Numbered from the stretch's first letter, positions 36,216 to 50,300 are shown. The stretch is DNA of 64,000 nt from Phallusia mammillata (GCA_003260075.1 QLIY01000671.1:27617-91616), one strand, 5' to 3'. The notes: generated from the letters alone by a model not told the origin. Numbers and translations: made by a program.

Positions 36216-37150
36216 GACCTTGGAAATGTTACGGTTGAATCATTAACGTAGGATGGGGGACAGAACCGGACAAATGCACGTAAATTCTGGAAAAAAAACA
36301 TAAAAGCAAGTAAAAAACAAAACTCTAATTAAAACACAACGAATTTGTGCGTTGTACTTCGAGAAAGAAAGCGACACAAAAAAGGTGGTAGCCCAAAACA
36401 AACACCTTGGTATTGGAAAGTCGTAAAAAACGGTAGTTACCGACAATGTAACGACAATCGTATTCCCCGTCTTTGGGTTGACATTGTTAACACCGTAGGG
36501 TTAATCAGTAGGCTAGTCGCCAACTGTCATATTCAGCTATTGCGCTATACACCTAATTGTTTTGGATTGATATTAGGAGGTATTTCTTCTCGTTGACTGC
36601 CGATAAAGTGTGTGATTGAAGCTAGTCAAGTAACCGAGCCGATTTGGTTTGGGAGGTTTTCTGTCTCATTTAAGTCGCCGACTCACAAAGTAATCAGCAA
36701 CAAGCCTTGACTGACGAAGCAATGTCTTGAGATATTGATGTCGAATAACGTTATGACGCAACTTTTTGTGTATGATATCTATAGCTTGGAGTTGCCCAAC
36801 AAATGTTTGTAAACCAGTTTTGTTCGGGACTTCGGGTCTCGTGATTGTGACGTCACTTTTTGCAACAATGTGATCTAGCGCGAAACAACGTAAGCAGATT
36901 GAGTTCGACAAAAAGATAAAGGGAACCTTGCGGATGTTGTTTTAGTGCTTAACGAACAATGAAAAGCAGCCTGCATTTAGGTATTGGTTCACATAAAAGA
37001 GAGAAATTCAAGTTCTGAAATGTTTGTCTACTTCCTGTTCCTGTAGTTTAATTTTGTGTGACAAAACTTTGTAGAAAAGTTGATTCGTAAAAGTGTTATA
37101 TTGTGGTGTATTATATGTGAAAAATCTGTCTAAGATACTGATGAATAAAA

Positions 37151-38243
37151 ATGTCAGCTCCGCAACAACAGGCACCACCTCCACCTTACCAAGCAAGTCA
37201 ACAAGGGTATTATCAACAAGGTAAATTAGTCCTAATGTTGTGGTGATTTTTATTGGGCTTATAATACCCATATTTAACTGACGCTATATGTTGTGGTATC
37301 CATATTCAACCGACCAGACATTGAGGCCTCAAACTTTGCAATGACATGCCAGGCATGAATGTTTCCAACTTTCCATACCACTAAAAGCTGTGTTTGTTTT
37401 TCAGGTAACAACCAGCAATCATATCCAAACTACAATCAATCATATCCAAGTAAGAATACAATCCTGTCTATTGTGTTTTACCCCTCTGTACAGTGCCTTG
37501 TGTTTGTTCACTTGCAAAACAAATAAGCACAAAACTCCTAACTGACATTAAAACTAAACTGAAACAAAATAGTTTTGTGTGATTGGGCACAATCTTTTTC
37601 TAACTTATTAGCACTGCTTATGGCTATTATGCCAATGATGCCATTTGATGTTTGTCTTGTCTAAAAGCCTTACTCATCTTTTAAATCTTTAAATATGACA
37701 ATTTTTTATGTAATTGAAAACATGTTTGGCTTATGGTTGCCATCCACGTCAATTTATTTTTGTTGTCTTATCCTAACATTTTCTGTTACTTGATTCTTAT
37801 GTACTTGTGTCATAGTAATAACATTCCAAATGACAAAATTCATTACCTGGAAGTACCTATTTCACAAAATAGATTTTTTTAGGTGTTGTGCTAATAAATT
37901 ATAAAAAATTAAACCCATGTCATTAGGTGATAAACAACCATTGCTTGCTGGGTACGGAACCAATACCTACACACAGGGAACAACAACAGTAATACAACAA
38001 ACAACAGCCCCTATTGTTGTTGTTGGGGGATGTCCAGCTTGCAGGTAGCTGTTAAAAGTTTTAGGCGTAAAATGTGCTGGATGTAGAAAATTACAAACTT
38101 TTTTTTACAGAGTTGGAGTCTTGGAGGATGACTATACCTGTTTGGGTGTTTGCTGTGCCATCTTATTTTTTCCTATTGGCATTTTGTGCTGCTTAGCTAT
38201 GAAACAAAGAAGATGTCCTAACTGTGGTGCAATATTCGGTTGA
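37151..38243 (+). CDS. BRI3: BRI3-like membrane protein (brain protein I3 family)
   Basis: Four exons: 37151-37220, 37405-37449, 37927-38044, 38111-38243 (TGA). 366 nt, 121 aa, complete. The N-terminal half is Pro/Gln/Tyr-rich with a PPPPY motif at about residues 9-13. The C-terminal half has [20 protein letters not shown], then a hydrophobic segment of about 22 residues ([18 protein letters not shown]) and [11 protein letters not shown]. The two CxxC pairs flanking a membrane-embedded stretch are the BRI3/LITAF-like zinc-ribbon arrangement. Vertebrate BRI3 is about 125 aa and locates to lysosomal/endosomal membranes. Introns are short and canonical, and all phases close. Confidence 0.93.
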
Positions 38244-38730
38244 TTTTTTTGTTTTGTTTCTTATTTTTCAAAACAGTCAATGAGTTTTGTTATTTTTTCA
38301 TACTGTGAATGATGTTTCCAATCCTGGTAGTTACAGTTTTCAAACTTTGTAAATAATGGGCATTGGGTAATTAAATAATGTTTACAAAAAGTTATCTGGG
38401 GGGTATCCTGTTACACCAGTAAACCAAATCTGTACAAACTGATTTCTTTATTTATTTTCAATGTACTTTCCTTTAATCAGACATAATTGCCTTTTCTTAC
38501 CTAACAGAATGTACTGTTCATATCAACAACATTGTTTTTGGAACACCCTGTTCAATAATTGTCTAATGTAACATTACACGATCGTCAAGTGTGGTGGAAT
38601 TATTGGTTTAACAAAAATTTAAACAGATCACTAATGGGTGTACCAGCAATAAATTTTTGTTGTAACTTAATTATGGGTCCCCTTTTTTGTGAAGGGGACA
38701 CATATTGTTTTTGTCCGTATTTTTTTCTTT

Positions 38731-39175
38731 TGTCTGTCTAAGGCTGGTTTGTTAAACGTGTTTGGTCAAGAAAGAGTACTTTGTGTTTATTCAAATTTGC
38801 ACAGATGTTAGTTATTAATCAAAATTTGATCCATCTGAAATTTGACCCCGAATGACCCAGCGGTTCACCCACAGGCCCCTAAAACGTACAAATTTTAAAA
38901 CGGCTGTACTGACTAAAGTACCTCATTTAGGAGTTATATGCTTTGTTGTTTGGTGCAATGTAAGCGATTTTAAAGAATTTTGCACCTTAAAAAAATATTT
39001 AGCCATTTTCACCCCTTAAACCCCAAAAGTATTCGTTTCTGTCTAACGCTGGTTTGTTAAACACGTTTAGCCAAGAAAGAGTGCTTTAAATTTATTCAAA
39101 TTTGCACAGATTTTAGTTATTAATCCAAATTTGATTCTTGTGAAGTTTGACCCCGGACGACCCAGTGGTTCACAT
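38731..39175. repeat. Diverged direct repeat downstream of BRI3
   Basis: About 138 bp at 38731-38870 (TCTGTCTAAGGCTGGTTTGT to CGGTTCAC) recurs at 39037-39172 with roughly one change in ten. A genuine old duplication without poly-G. Confidence 0.65.
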
Positions 39176-39199
39176 GTGCTGAAATGTTAAACATTTTTA

Positions 39200-40000
39200 T
39201 GCAGTAGGTTATTCGTTTAGTATTTAAAATTTTGTCTTGATCCGCCAAATAGTTACTTTTACAGCTTATAATATATGTACACTGTCAGTCAGATAGAAGT
39301 CTCAACTCTCAAGGGAGTAATTCACTGGTTTACTAATAAGCCGGGTAAATGCAGAGCGGGAGTGCTCAGCCTGACGTTTGGACAGACGTTTTACGAGACA
39401 ATCGTTTCGGTGATAAGAAATCAGTTGTTTTTGCGCAGCAATGCTATGTCGTTTTATTAGGTTTTCACGCACATTTGGAAAATTGTGTTTAAAAACTGAC
39501 CTTGAACGACAATATCAAGGTCAATGCATGAGATTAAATTAAAAGTATTTTTCCCGTTCTTATTTACTGTTTTTTGTAGTCATATGACAATAATGATGCA
39601 AAAAGAATATGGACAAAACTTTTAAAGTTGGTTTAATGCTTTCTGAAAGTTTTTCCCTTAGAATTTAAAAAAAGTCCGCAAAAACGCTCGTGTGAGGACC
39701 CATTCGTTTTTGTTTGCAAAAAAAACCTATGTGTATATTAAATGGGTAAGTAGGATATAGGCCTACAATATATAAAATGGAAGTCTATTTGAACGCCACC
39801 TTTCTAGTTTAGTTCCAAGTTTGTAGTGAACTGCTTTCAAAAGGAAAAAACACAGCTAAACCTGCAAGTATAGGTGTGTTACTTGGAACCTGGGGCAAAA
39901 TACAGCCCGCTATTCGAGATTTGTGACCCAGGTCGGCTGAGTTTTTTTTTTTTGCTTTATGACAACATGAAGTAATGCTTGATACGTTTGACAAATTTCT
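39200..40000. other. Spacer, nothing recognised
   Basis: No gene, RNA or element ends seen between the BRI3 downstream repeat and the candidate HECW upstream exon at 40006. Confidence 0.4.
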
Positions 40001-40005
40001 TTAGC

Positions 40006-40067
40006 ATGGCAGAACTCGTAATAAAGGCCGCCGATTTTGGTATTATTTTAAAGGACAAGTATCAGAG
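40006..40067 (+). CDS. Candidate upstream first exon of the HECW-like gene
   Basis: ATG at 40006 in good start context (AGCATGG) reads MAELVIKAADFGIILKDKYQ and ends at a GTAAG donor in phase 2. This fits an acceptor at 41386/41387 (GTCCAG) in the frame of [11 protein letters not shown]. The alternative is a start at ATG 41379, which has an in-frame TGA upstream. I cannot choose between them. The peptide is not recognisably the vertebrate HECW N-terminal domain. Confidence 0.35.
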
Positions 40068-41378
40068 GTAAGAAATGAAGCGCTTAAAGGTCGTTTAATG
40101 AAGGACAGTTTGAAGACATTGCATTTCTACAACAGTAAACCGAAACAAAACGGTTTCCTAGGCACCATCAATTAACGTAAAAGTGCTTTGAAACAAAATT
40201 GAAAGTTGGACCGAGGTTTTCCGGTCGATTTCTGAACCGTTTAAGTCTTCTTTTTAGAAACCTCGGACCCTATTATTTTATTTTGCTACAATGCGTTTCC
40301 ATTTAACTTCTTGCACGAATGTTCACTAATTGTCTTAAACCTTCTGCACCGCTTAAGGCTATTTAGGCTAATGGTTTCGAAAGTTGGACGAGGATTTTTT
40401 TTAACTTTTTTTTAACCGAAACCTAAAGCTCAGTATAAACTTGCCGGCGAGACCTGAGATAAGGCTTGATTACGATTCTTCTTTAGTGGTTTGAGAAAAC
40501 GCTGTTTCGACCAATTAATTGCTTGACGGCGAAATTACAAAATTACTTCCAATTTCCTTTGTTGCGTTTTGAGAAGATTCGTAGGCCTACATTTTTTACA
40601 TAATACATTATTTGCTTTATGTGTTGCCCCTCGTTTCACAAAGAAAAATCGGACCTCTGCTATTTGATGAGCAAAAATTTGTTGCCAGGTTTCTTTTTTG
40701 CAACCATTTTGATACACGCAACTCAATGAATCGTAGCAAACTTTGTGTTCTTGTGGAATTTGATCATTGCCATGAAAAGGCAAGCTGCAACGACAAAAAA
40801 ATATCGCACATATGTTGTTGAAATAAAGCAACATTTTGTAATCATGCGCCAAGGTCATAACAACGAATTCGAAGTGCTTACTGCTCAAACGAGTTTGCGG
40901 GTTTAGGTTTAGTTCCGCATTTGACTCCTTTGTCATAATTTCTCGTAAAGTACCGCTGCCATAAACAAATACTTCCCTGGTGCTAAAAGCAAGGACAAGA
41001 CCATTCAAGCAAAGAACGCTGAAGTCACCAATAAATCGTTAGCGCCGCAAGCGGAAGTAATTGCAAACATTGCTGTCCTGTTGTCATCGGCAAAACTAAA
41101 AATAAGAAGATGGTTGAGTTATGAGTACTTGAGTAGTGTGTAGATCTTTTGTCATTTAGTATTGATCTACAAATTTTAACTGAAATATTGTGACTGTGTT
41201 CATTTCAAAAAATATCAAATATTGCATATTGGTTTTAAACATTTAAATTGGGTTGTGAAAATACAGTTTCATATATTATTATCTTGACATTACAGGCTCT
41301 AAAATAAACATGTAGTTGCTAGTTTGCTTTAGTAACTGTTGATGTTTGAGTGCGTGAACGTTTGTTTATGACATCAAC

Positions 41379-44300
41379 ATGTCCAGGGATGAAAATGAAA
41401 CCAATGTCAGTAACAACTCGTATCTATCATTTTTGATAACTGGTGAGTGATAAAAGTTCTCCCAGTTCCAACTAGCTGCCATTAAAAGTTGATGCTTTTA
41501 GGTATCACTGGATATAACCTTAAAAGAGGGGTCTTTTTCAACCCGGACCCCTATGTAAAAGTGAGAGTGATTCCAGGGGCAAGCTGCAAGAAATGTGCCC
41601 ATCACAAACAACTTTTACACACTAAGCAGGTGGAAGATACCACCAACCCCGCTTGGAAAGAACAGGTTTAACTCTTGTTTTGTTCAAATTTAACAACAAC
41701 AAAATTATTCAGACCTTTCATGCCCCACCTTTTAGCAATCAATGAATGCATCACAGGTCCATATTACACCAATAGGGGGGGGGGGACACGCGAACTTACG
41801 GGTCGTGCACGTGCGCATGCGGGACCTAAAGGTCCTCCACACACGATATCTTGTCTGGAACTGCCATGTTCTGCAGACTGGCCTTTTAGCAATCAATGAA
41901 TGCATCACAGGTCCATATTACACCAATAGATGCCAGTGAATATAAGTTTATGTTTACAAATTGCAGCTGTAAAGAATTAGCGTTTATCTTACAATATCAC
42001 TTCTACTTGAGCCAAGGTCCAGATTTTTGTTCCAATTTCATCCATAAAGTTATTCAATACATTTGTTGATTATATGTTTATGATGCCACAATCTGTTTGC
42101 TTTGTGTTGCCTGCTTATGCACACATTGAGCTTAAAAAATTCTTACACATATTTCTATTTGGTTCATAATGTTTAATTCTCAGCCCCTTTCAGACTAACT
42201 TTAAACACCAAAGGATTTTATTTCATGAAAGGCACTTCCCCTTGTTTAAGGGATAGGTTTTATGATTTTCAATGTTTTTGTTTAGTTTTATATTCAAGTT
42301 CTGCGAACCGACATTATAGAATTTGAAGTTCGAGATAGATTTGATCGAGGCCATCCAACATTTCGACGATTTTTAGGCAAACTTCATGTACCAGTCACAG
42401 AAATTTTGGAAAGATTAAACTGCAGGTTCGGGGACTGATTTTAACATGAAAGTCACTGTTGTATCTCTTGTTCTTAAATTATGTGGGCATCGGCTGTGGA
42501 ACAAAATTGATTGTATTCAAATAAAAGTATTTTTATGCATTGATCTTAGCTTGCTTGTTATTAGTGATATTTTTAGGAAAAAATCACTTCTTGCAAATGT
42601 TTTGTATATTCTTTGAAACTTAACATTGTTATTACTGGAAACATGTGAGTATTTGTTTTTTGTTTAAAGGGAACAAAGGTACACTGGACCCTTAACGAAG
42701 AAAAGTGCCCTAGACCAGCCATCTGGTGGGTTGTCATTTGTTGTGGCTGATGGTAAGTGATGTGTCTCATAAAGTTTTACCAGCATGTACATTTAACACT
42801 TAGATAAAACAAAATGTTTTGTCCTTTGTGTAAAGTTAACCTGGTTTTTCAAACTTGATTATTTATCTAAAGTGTGTATTGTAGTTAAATAGGCAAGCAA
42901 ATATGTAAAAACTAGCTTAGTGATGAATATTGTCTAAATAAAAAATTGAATCTATTGTAAGCTATTTACATTTTATACTGCACATAAAAGTATTCTTTAA
43001 GCTTGCCTTATTTGAATTTATGGAAACTTCTTTTATTGTACACATTATATTAGTAAAAAGTTGAACCCTCTTTGAAAAACCCCCAATCTATGTGTAAAAC
43101 TAAAAAGTTCCATAAAAATTGTTTTTGTTCACTTGAAAGTATTGTTACACAGGGAGATCAAGTTTATTCAGTTCCATCTCAAGTAACTCCATCAACAATG
43201 GATACAACCACAGACATTTAAGCAGTGTGGCTTCAAGTGATAGTAGCCTTAGTGTTACCTCCCCTTCCCATTCAATGCAAAACTTCAACGGAAAGGATTT
43301 ATCGCAAGCTTTGGATTCCTGTATTCCTGCTGGTTTGTGTGTTACTTTAAATTCAATTTTATTACATACATACAATACATTTTAAATGTGTTTTTGAGGT
43401 TTCATATTATTTTACAATTTGATTTATTAGATGATACCCCAGATGACCCAGATGGAATAAACATATCCTGTCCAAATGTGGAAGTATGCAATCATACAGA
43501 TGCCAATTCAATTGATGCAAATACATTGCCACAGCCAGAAACATGTTCTGGCAGCAATCCATTACCAAGGTTTGCCTTTTTCTCTTCCTTTTTAATTTAC
43601 ATAAACTTAACTTTGATCAAGGCATTTTGATGTTTGCACAGTGTAGTAATGTGAATAACTAGGAAACGATATATACTTTGCAAATTGATCCTTATGTTTA
43701 GCGTAGTGTGTTAAGCCAGGTTAAGTGCAAGTTTGATTTCAAATACAGGGTTGTATGATATTGATTTTTTTAGTGACCAAAGTTTGTCAAGTACAATTTC
43801 TATGGAAAACCAAAATGCAAACATTCCATTGGAGTCCAGTGACCTCCAGAAACCCCATGAAGTTACATGCAACGGTGATTGCATAGTTGAACCGTCAACA
43901 ACTTCCTCGCAATCACAAATGTGTCATGATAAGGCTGTTTGCTCTGTCTCCGAAGCACAACCAAAAGTAATGGAAAGCCCAGGCAGTTTACAGGAGTCTG
44001 CCAACATCAACGAGTCAATTGAAACTCCAACTGCAACTGTGGAACAAACAGCTTTGGATACAAATTCAAACCATATTTCTACGCCCCAGAAGGAAGAGCA
44101 AGTAACATTGAACACTACAAATAGTGGTGATAATGTGGTTAGTGCTGAACAACTGACCAAACGGACAGGGGTTGATGATTTAGCTCAAATAAGCACAACC
44201 AATCTTCACACGCCTAAAGACAATGTAAATAATGCCTCTGGGGGGGGGGTATTGAACACTACAAATAGTGGTGATAATGTGACCAGTGCTGAACAACTGA

Positions 44301-47300
44301 CCAAACAGACAAGGGTTGATGATTTAGCCCAAACGAGCACAACCAATCTTCACACGCCTAAAGACAATGTAAATAATGCCTCTGAAAATCACTGTGAACC
44401 TCAAAGTGGCAATTTGGGAACAAACAGAGTGCTAAAAAAAGTTGTGCCCAAGCCCAGACATGACAAAGATACGTTACTGAGTCTTTTGAAATTTATTGCT
44501 ATTTCTGATGAGGGTGCTGCGTCAAATGATTACCCTAATCAGGGCAAAACTTTGGTAGGTTATTTAAAACAGAGGTTCTTAAAATTTATAAGCTTCCTGA
44601 CAAGGAAATTTCTTAGCACTATGGCATTTCTAAAAATTTAAACCAAAAAAACAATGTATCAACTGGATTGATATGAGACAATATTTAGTAAATTTTCTAT
44701 CACAAAAGTCCTATTTTACGGCTGGTTCTGTCACAAAAAGTCCATTGACAGTAACCAGTAATGCTAACTGGTTCGCTGATCTCATAAAGTCAATTGACAG
44801 TAACCAGTAATGCTAACTGGTTCGCTGATCTCATAAAATTTCGTGAGACGGTTGTGTAAAACCGGTGCGGACCGGCTGAATCTCACCACTGGTTAAAAGT
44901 ACTACAATTATACTATATATCTCATTTTCAAGGAATTAGAAATATTTTTTTCTGCTTGCTGTGCTCCATTCAAACAAAATATTAGGCATCAATATAACTT
45001 TCTTTGGGGCCTTTCTTAAAATCGAAGCTCTGCATTGCTTTTGGATTTCAGTAGTTTAATTTTTGGTGTATAAGACCTAACAGATTGTATAATTACAGTG
45101 TGAGATTTGCACATTTTTGAAAAAAAATTATGCACACCAACGGTCAGAGACACTGGTTTGAAATGCTTCTAAAAAGATTGTAATTGTTACCAAAATTGTA
45201 CTGATATGTTTCAGATTGATATTATGATCAGGAGGCGAAATGATTCAAACCATGTCGGTTGTAATATTATTGGTGGCTCTGAGTCAAAACACCCAATTCT
45301 CAGAACAATGGTAAAAAATGATCACTTTTACTGTGTAGTGCTTGATTCACACTTTTTAACAAATGTGATTTAGTCAATTGTATCTGCAACAACACTCCAT
45401 GTTAAATGTTTGCTGACCCTACACGCAAATATATACTGTTGAATTTAAATAGATTTGTGTATGATATTTACCGATCGTATGCAGCCCTTAATTGTAAGCC
45501 GGTTGAGGTGTTAAATAATGCCGCATGTGATGATGTTAGTTACTATTGTTTTATATTACTTATTTCTGTTGTAATGTAGCAAAACCATTTGCCCATATTT
45601 GTTTGTCAAGCAAATAACTGTATCCAGTAGAGCCTATGTTGATGTGTAAAATCTACATACACAAGAATTTTAAACCCAAAATGAATAAAAAAGCAGGGGT
45701 GTAAGAAGAATACTATCCTTACAAAATTGCAAGCCGCCCTTAATTGTAAGCTACACAAAGTGTAGGTTAAAAAACCTTATAAGCCACATCTTACAATCGA
45801 ATAAATATGTTCACTTTCCACCAGTTGGTCAAAAACAAACCATTTATTCAGTATTTTCCATAATATGTACTATTATTTTGTAGGGTATATATGTGACCAA
45901 AGTAGAAACTGGCAGCCCTGCGGAAACAGCTGGAATGAAGGTGCATGACCGCCTTGTTTCTGTAAATGATGTGCCTGTTGCAGATTCACATAGTGCTGTA
46001 GTAAATGCTTTGAACTCCGCTGCTCCTCATGTCAACATAAAAGTGGAGAGACGGATTGTGCCGAATACCCCTGAGGTTTGATACATGTTTATTTTTTGTG
46101 TTTGTCAGTTCCAATTTATATTGTCTGCAAATACCACAACGGTTTGGGGTAAATTTAATAAGAAAGAAGGTAAACATATAAAAATGTACCTTTACAATGC
46201 ATTTTGACCACAAACTCTCAATTATATTCATGTTATACACAGACATGACAATGGCAATGATTTTTTTTTTCGACATGTATTTTGTGAGGTTTGATGCATG
46301 TTTTTGTGTGTTTGTCAATTTTAATTTATATTGTCAGAAAATAATTCATGCAGTTGGGGTAAATTTAATAAGGCAAAAGGTAAACTTTAAAAAATGAGCC
46401 ATCACACTACATTTGCCCACATCTTTTCAATTATATTTATGTTATACACAAGCATGACAATAACAATTGAATCAATGGTTTTTAAAATGCATTTTATTCA
46501 GGTTTCCAATGGGGACAGTGCAGGAACTAATAATGCAGCAGTTAAGCGTCGTTCTTCTTTGCCAACTTCATTATTCAACAAAAAACATAATGCACCTACT
46601 TTATGTACATCTACAAGCCTAGCTTCAGGTATATTTTTAAACCTTGTCTGCATTTGCAAATTAAGTTTTAAAACTAAAACTTGTTATTAAACTTTCTATT
46701 TGCTTGGATTGAAACAAAAATATGTAAAACTGATTTTAAATTAAAAAAGCAGATTAGGACAATTCATTTTTAAATTCTGGTCACAAAAAACATGTTTACC
46801 AACTTAAAAACAAAACTTTTTTTGAGCCTACTGGAGATTTATGTCAAATAATATGCAACAGTTTATGTAGAAATCGCGATTAGCATGCCATATGCCCACA
46901 GTAAATATGAGAACCCAACACAAATGTACTGGTTTCATATTTTAAAAATGGTAGTACTCAGTACAACCAGTTTCATGTGGTTTTACTTTAGGAATTTCAC
47001 TAAATGGATTTCCTTCTCGGTCCACTGCTGCACTAATAGAGGAAAGTTCACTAAATAGAAAATACAGGGAGAATCTGATCAATCGAAGAGTGTCTGCATC
47101 GATTCAACATAGGAGCAGTATAACTGACAGTATGAAACACCGTCATCCACTCAGAAGCAGGTACAACCAATCACATTAAATTATGTTAAAAAAATTCCAA
47201 ACTGGTCATTTATGTAAATTACTATGTCATTGGGTTATTCATCCCCGATTCCAAATAACGTATATTTTGTGACAAAAAAAGTCATTACTGAAATTTTCAA

Positions 47301-50300
47301 CAACAAAGATCACAACATAAAGTTTAAAGGATAATTTGGCAGATAATTTTGCTGCAAATAATGCTAACAGGGCAGTAGCAACAAAAACTTGTTTAAAAAT
47401 TAGGTCTTGAAAGACTTGAATAATATAAGTGATTTGAATTTAACATGTGCAAAATGATATCATTTAAGCAAGTGTGATATACAAATATCTGAAACAGGGT
47501 TGTTTATAGTGCTCTTTTGTGGTGATTTTTAACTTATTTTACATTGAATATACACCAAAAACATTTTTTGCAAATTGTAACATTTTTCTGCAGATCTGAA
47601 TCAACAGAAATAGATGGAGAACTGCAAGAAGGCTTACCATCAAGTAAGTTTAAAGCACACTAATATTTACTGTTATTGACTAGCTTTGATAATGCAAGTG
47701 TAAACAGTATTATTTTTCTTATTCTCCATTCATACTTGTCTTATTAATAACCCAACTATCAACATAGTTACTGTTTTCCCCTTAAGGCGAAACTTGCTAA
47801 ATGAAGGAAAATGAAAGAAAGCCTAAAATGAAGGAAAATGAAAGAAAGGTCCTCTGACCAGTGTAGCGCAGAATTTGGTTTCAGATCACTGCTTTTCAAG
47901 TAAACAGACACTTGTGGTTATCAGTTAAAATGCAGCTAAAATCAATGATTCATGCAGATTCTAGTTAATGCATGCTGGCTGGGTTAGAATCAATATTGTT
48001 TTGTACAAAAGCAAACACTCCCATTTATCTCATTTGCATTGAGTGTCTTCGTATTTTATGTGGACCATCAAAATAACACATGTATATATAGTATCCATGA
48101 AAAACAATTGCAAAAGTTCTTAGTATTTCACTAAAACAAATGTGATTAAGAGATAAAACGGAAAAAATCAAAAATAACGGAAAATGTTGAAAGTGGGCAT
48201 GATATAAACATGTTGTAAAACTATATGGCTTTAATGCAGTTATTTGGTTTATTGTGCAGTGACTTTTCCATGTGTCGTTATTTGGATGTCTGCATTTATT
48301 TGTTTCATCAATTAAAGACTAATTCAGAATTTTATTTCCCATGTCCCATGATGCATACAGTACAAAAAGTTGGCAATGAAAAGTGGTTTATGTTTTAGAT
48401 AATAGTTAAAACGCCAACGTCTGTATGAAAGCATGGGTCATAGTGTATTTGAAAGAGTGGTGTTAAAAAAGCCATTCTAATGGTTGAACTTAAACTGTCT
48501 TCGTGGAAATGTATTGGGACTTTATAGTGCAGTTTAATAAATCAAAGTTTTCTGGCCACAATGTTGCTTGTTAGTTGGTCACTTTTGATAAAACAGTCAA
48601 ATGTTCTCATCAAAAAATAATGTTGTTTTCTAAGCAAGTTTTAGCAACTTAAATTCCAGTCAATTATTAATTTTTTTTGTTCATTTTAAAAGATATGTGA
48701 TAATAGCCCAGTTGCAGTTAAACTTTTTCAAACAAGCAACTAGCAACCAAACAAACTGCAACCAAAAGCAATCAATGCTTGAAGAGTAACTAAAGCATTT
48801 TTATTGGGGCGTAAACATGGAAGGCTATAGGATGCCACATATCATTACATCATGCAAAATTATATGCCATAAACAAATGTAATATTATTTCATCATGATG
48901 CACTGTGTCTGATCTTTACTGGGTTTCTTCCAAATTTCAACCATGTGATAAACTCCACAAATAATTTTGCAGTTCAACTAGTGTTTACATCAGTGGTTCA
49001 AAGTTTTTTTTAATTCCTATAAAAATCAAAACATTGCCAATTCCTCTCCGAAAAAAAAGATCACAAAAAGGCACCAGTACTGCAGTTACAGCAGCATTTT
49101 CTTGTGTGTTAAAGACATTTCTAATGGTACATTGTTAGGTGAAAAAATAACAAGCATCAAAAACCAGTTTGTTTGTCCAAAACTTTTTCTCCCCAATCAC
49201 ATCTGCCACAAATTTCCTCCTAATAATTTAAAATTTCTTCCTTAGTGAGCCTAGTGGCCACCATTTGAGAACCACTGGGTTACATGCTTTTAACTCTTTG
49301 GTTTCTTGATTCAGATTGGGAGGCCTGTCAGGATCGACATGGCAGAATATTTTACCTCGACCACGCCAATCGGGTCACACAGTGGGAGCGACCGAAAAAC
49401 AAAGATGAAGGCAACGGTGCTTCAAGTTCAGATCAAACTTCAAGTGACACAAATCAAGCTTCTACATCACATGCTGGTGGAAGAAGAAAATTGGGGACAT
49501 CAAGAGCTCGACTCATGCGATATAACTCCGTTAAGGGGGATCGGAATTATGAGAGAGTAATGCGGAGGTATACCCTAAGAAATCTTTGTTTGTAGTCCCC
49601 AAAGAACATAAATTACATAGAGTTGTGTTGATTATTACTGTGTGAGTGGACATCACTGTTAGTATCCTAAGCAAATCTGTTTAAGGTTAAAGTTGGAGGA
49701 AGCAAGTACTGTACATTACTTGATATTGTACATATTTGCATCGAACAAATACGAGTTAAAGTTCAGTTCGCCTACACTCTCATGAGCATCATTGCGGCCC
49801 GGTTGCCCACCTTTGCTTTACACGGATAAGTTTTTTATCACTGATGATAGCATGAGCACTTTCCAAAACATTTAAATAATAAAGCATGCCCTTTTTACAG
49901 CTATTTAGGCCGTTATATTCATCATTATTTTACATATTCTAACAAAAATGTTTTGGATATTAGGTGTTATTTTTTAATTTTAGATACCAAAGTATTCGAA
50001 GAGTGATGAAGACTGATCCTACTGATGAAGCAAGTGAATCAGGAGAACCAACAAACCTTCAATCTAAAGAAGAAAATCATCTTGAAAAGTGTGAGGAAAA
50101 TGAAGTGTCATCTGCATCTAATACTGAAAAACCTGTGACAGGAACAAATGTGACAGAAACACCTTCGCAAGATGGTAATTGTGCTAAAACCATTTTTTAT
50201 GTTTTTAACAGTAGTTTCAGACCATAAAGATATAATTTTCTGTTTCAATAAAAACAACACAATTACACAATTGAATAGTGTTCGTCAGGATTTAAAAGTA

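Noticed and set aside
44240-44249. Gly-Gly-Gly linker as a real protein feature
   Set aside because: Encoded by the same type of G-run found at many non-coding junctions.
43733-44641. 302-aa frame as a separate gene
   Set aside because: Its protein is the acidic linker of HECW; a donor at 44555 in phase with the PDZ exon ends the exon before the frame's own stop.
45215-46075. PDZ exons as an independent nested gene
   Set aside because: Same strand, both phase 0, flanking HECW exons also phase 0 at these borders, no start or stop codons of their own.
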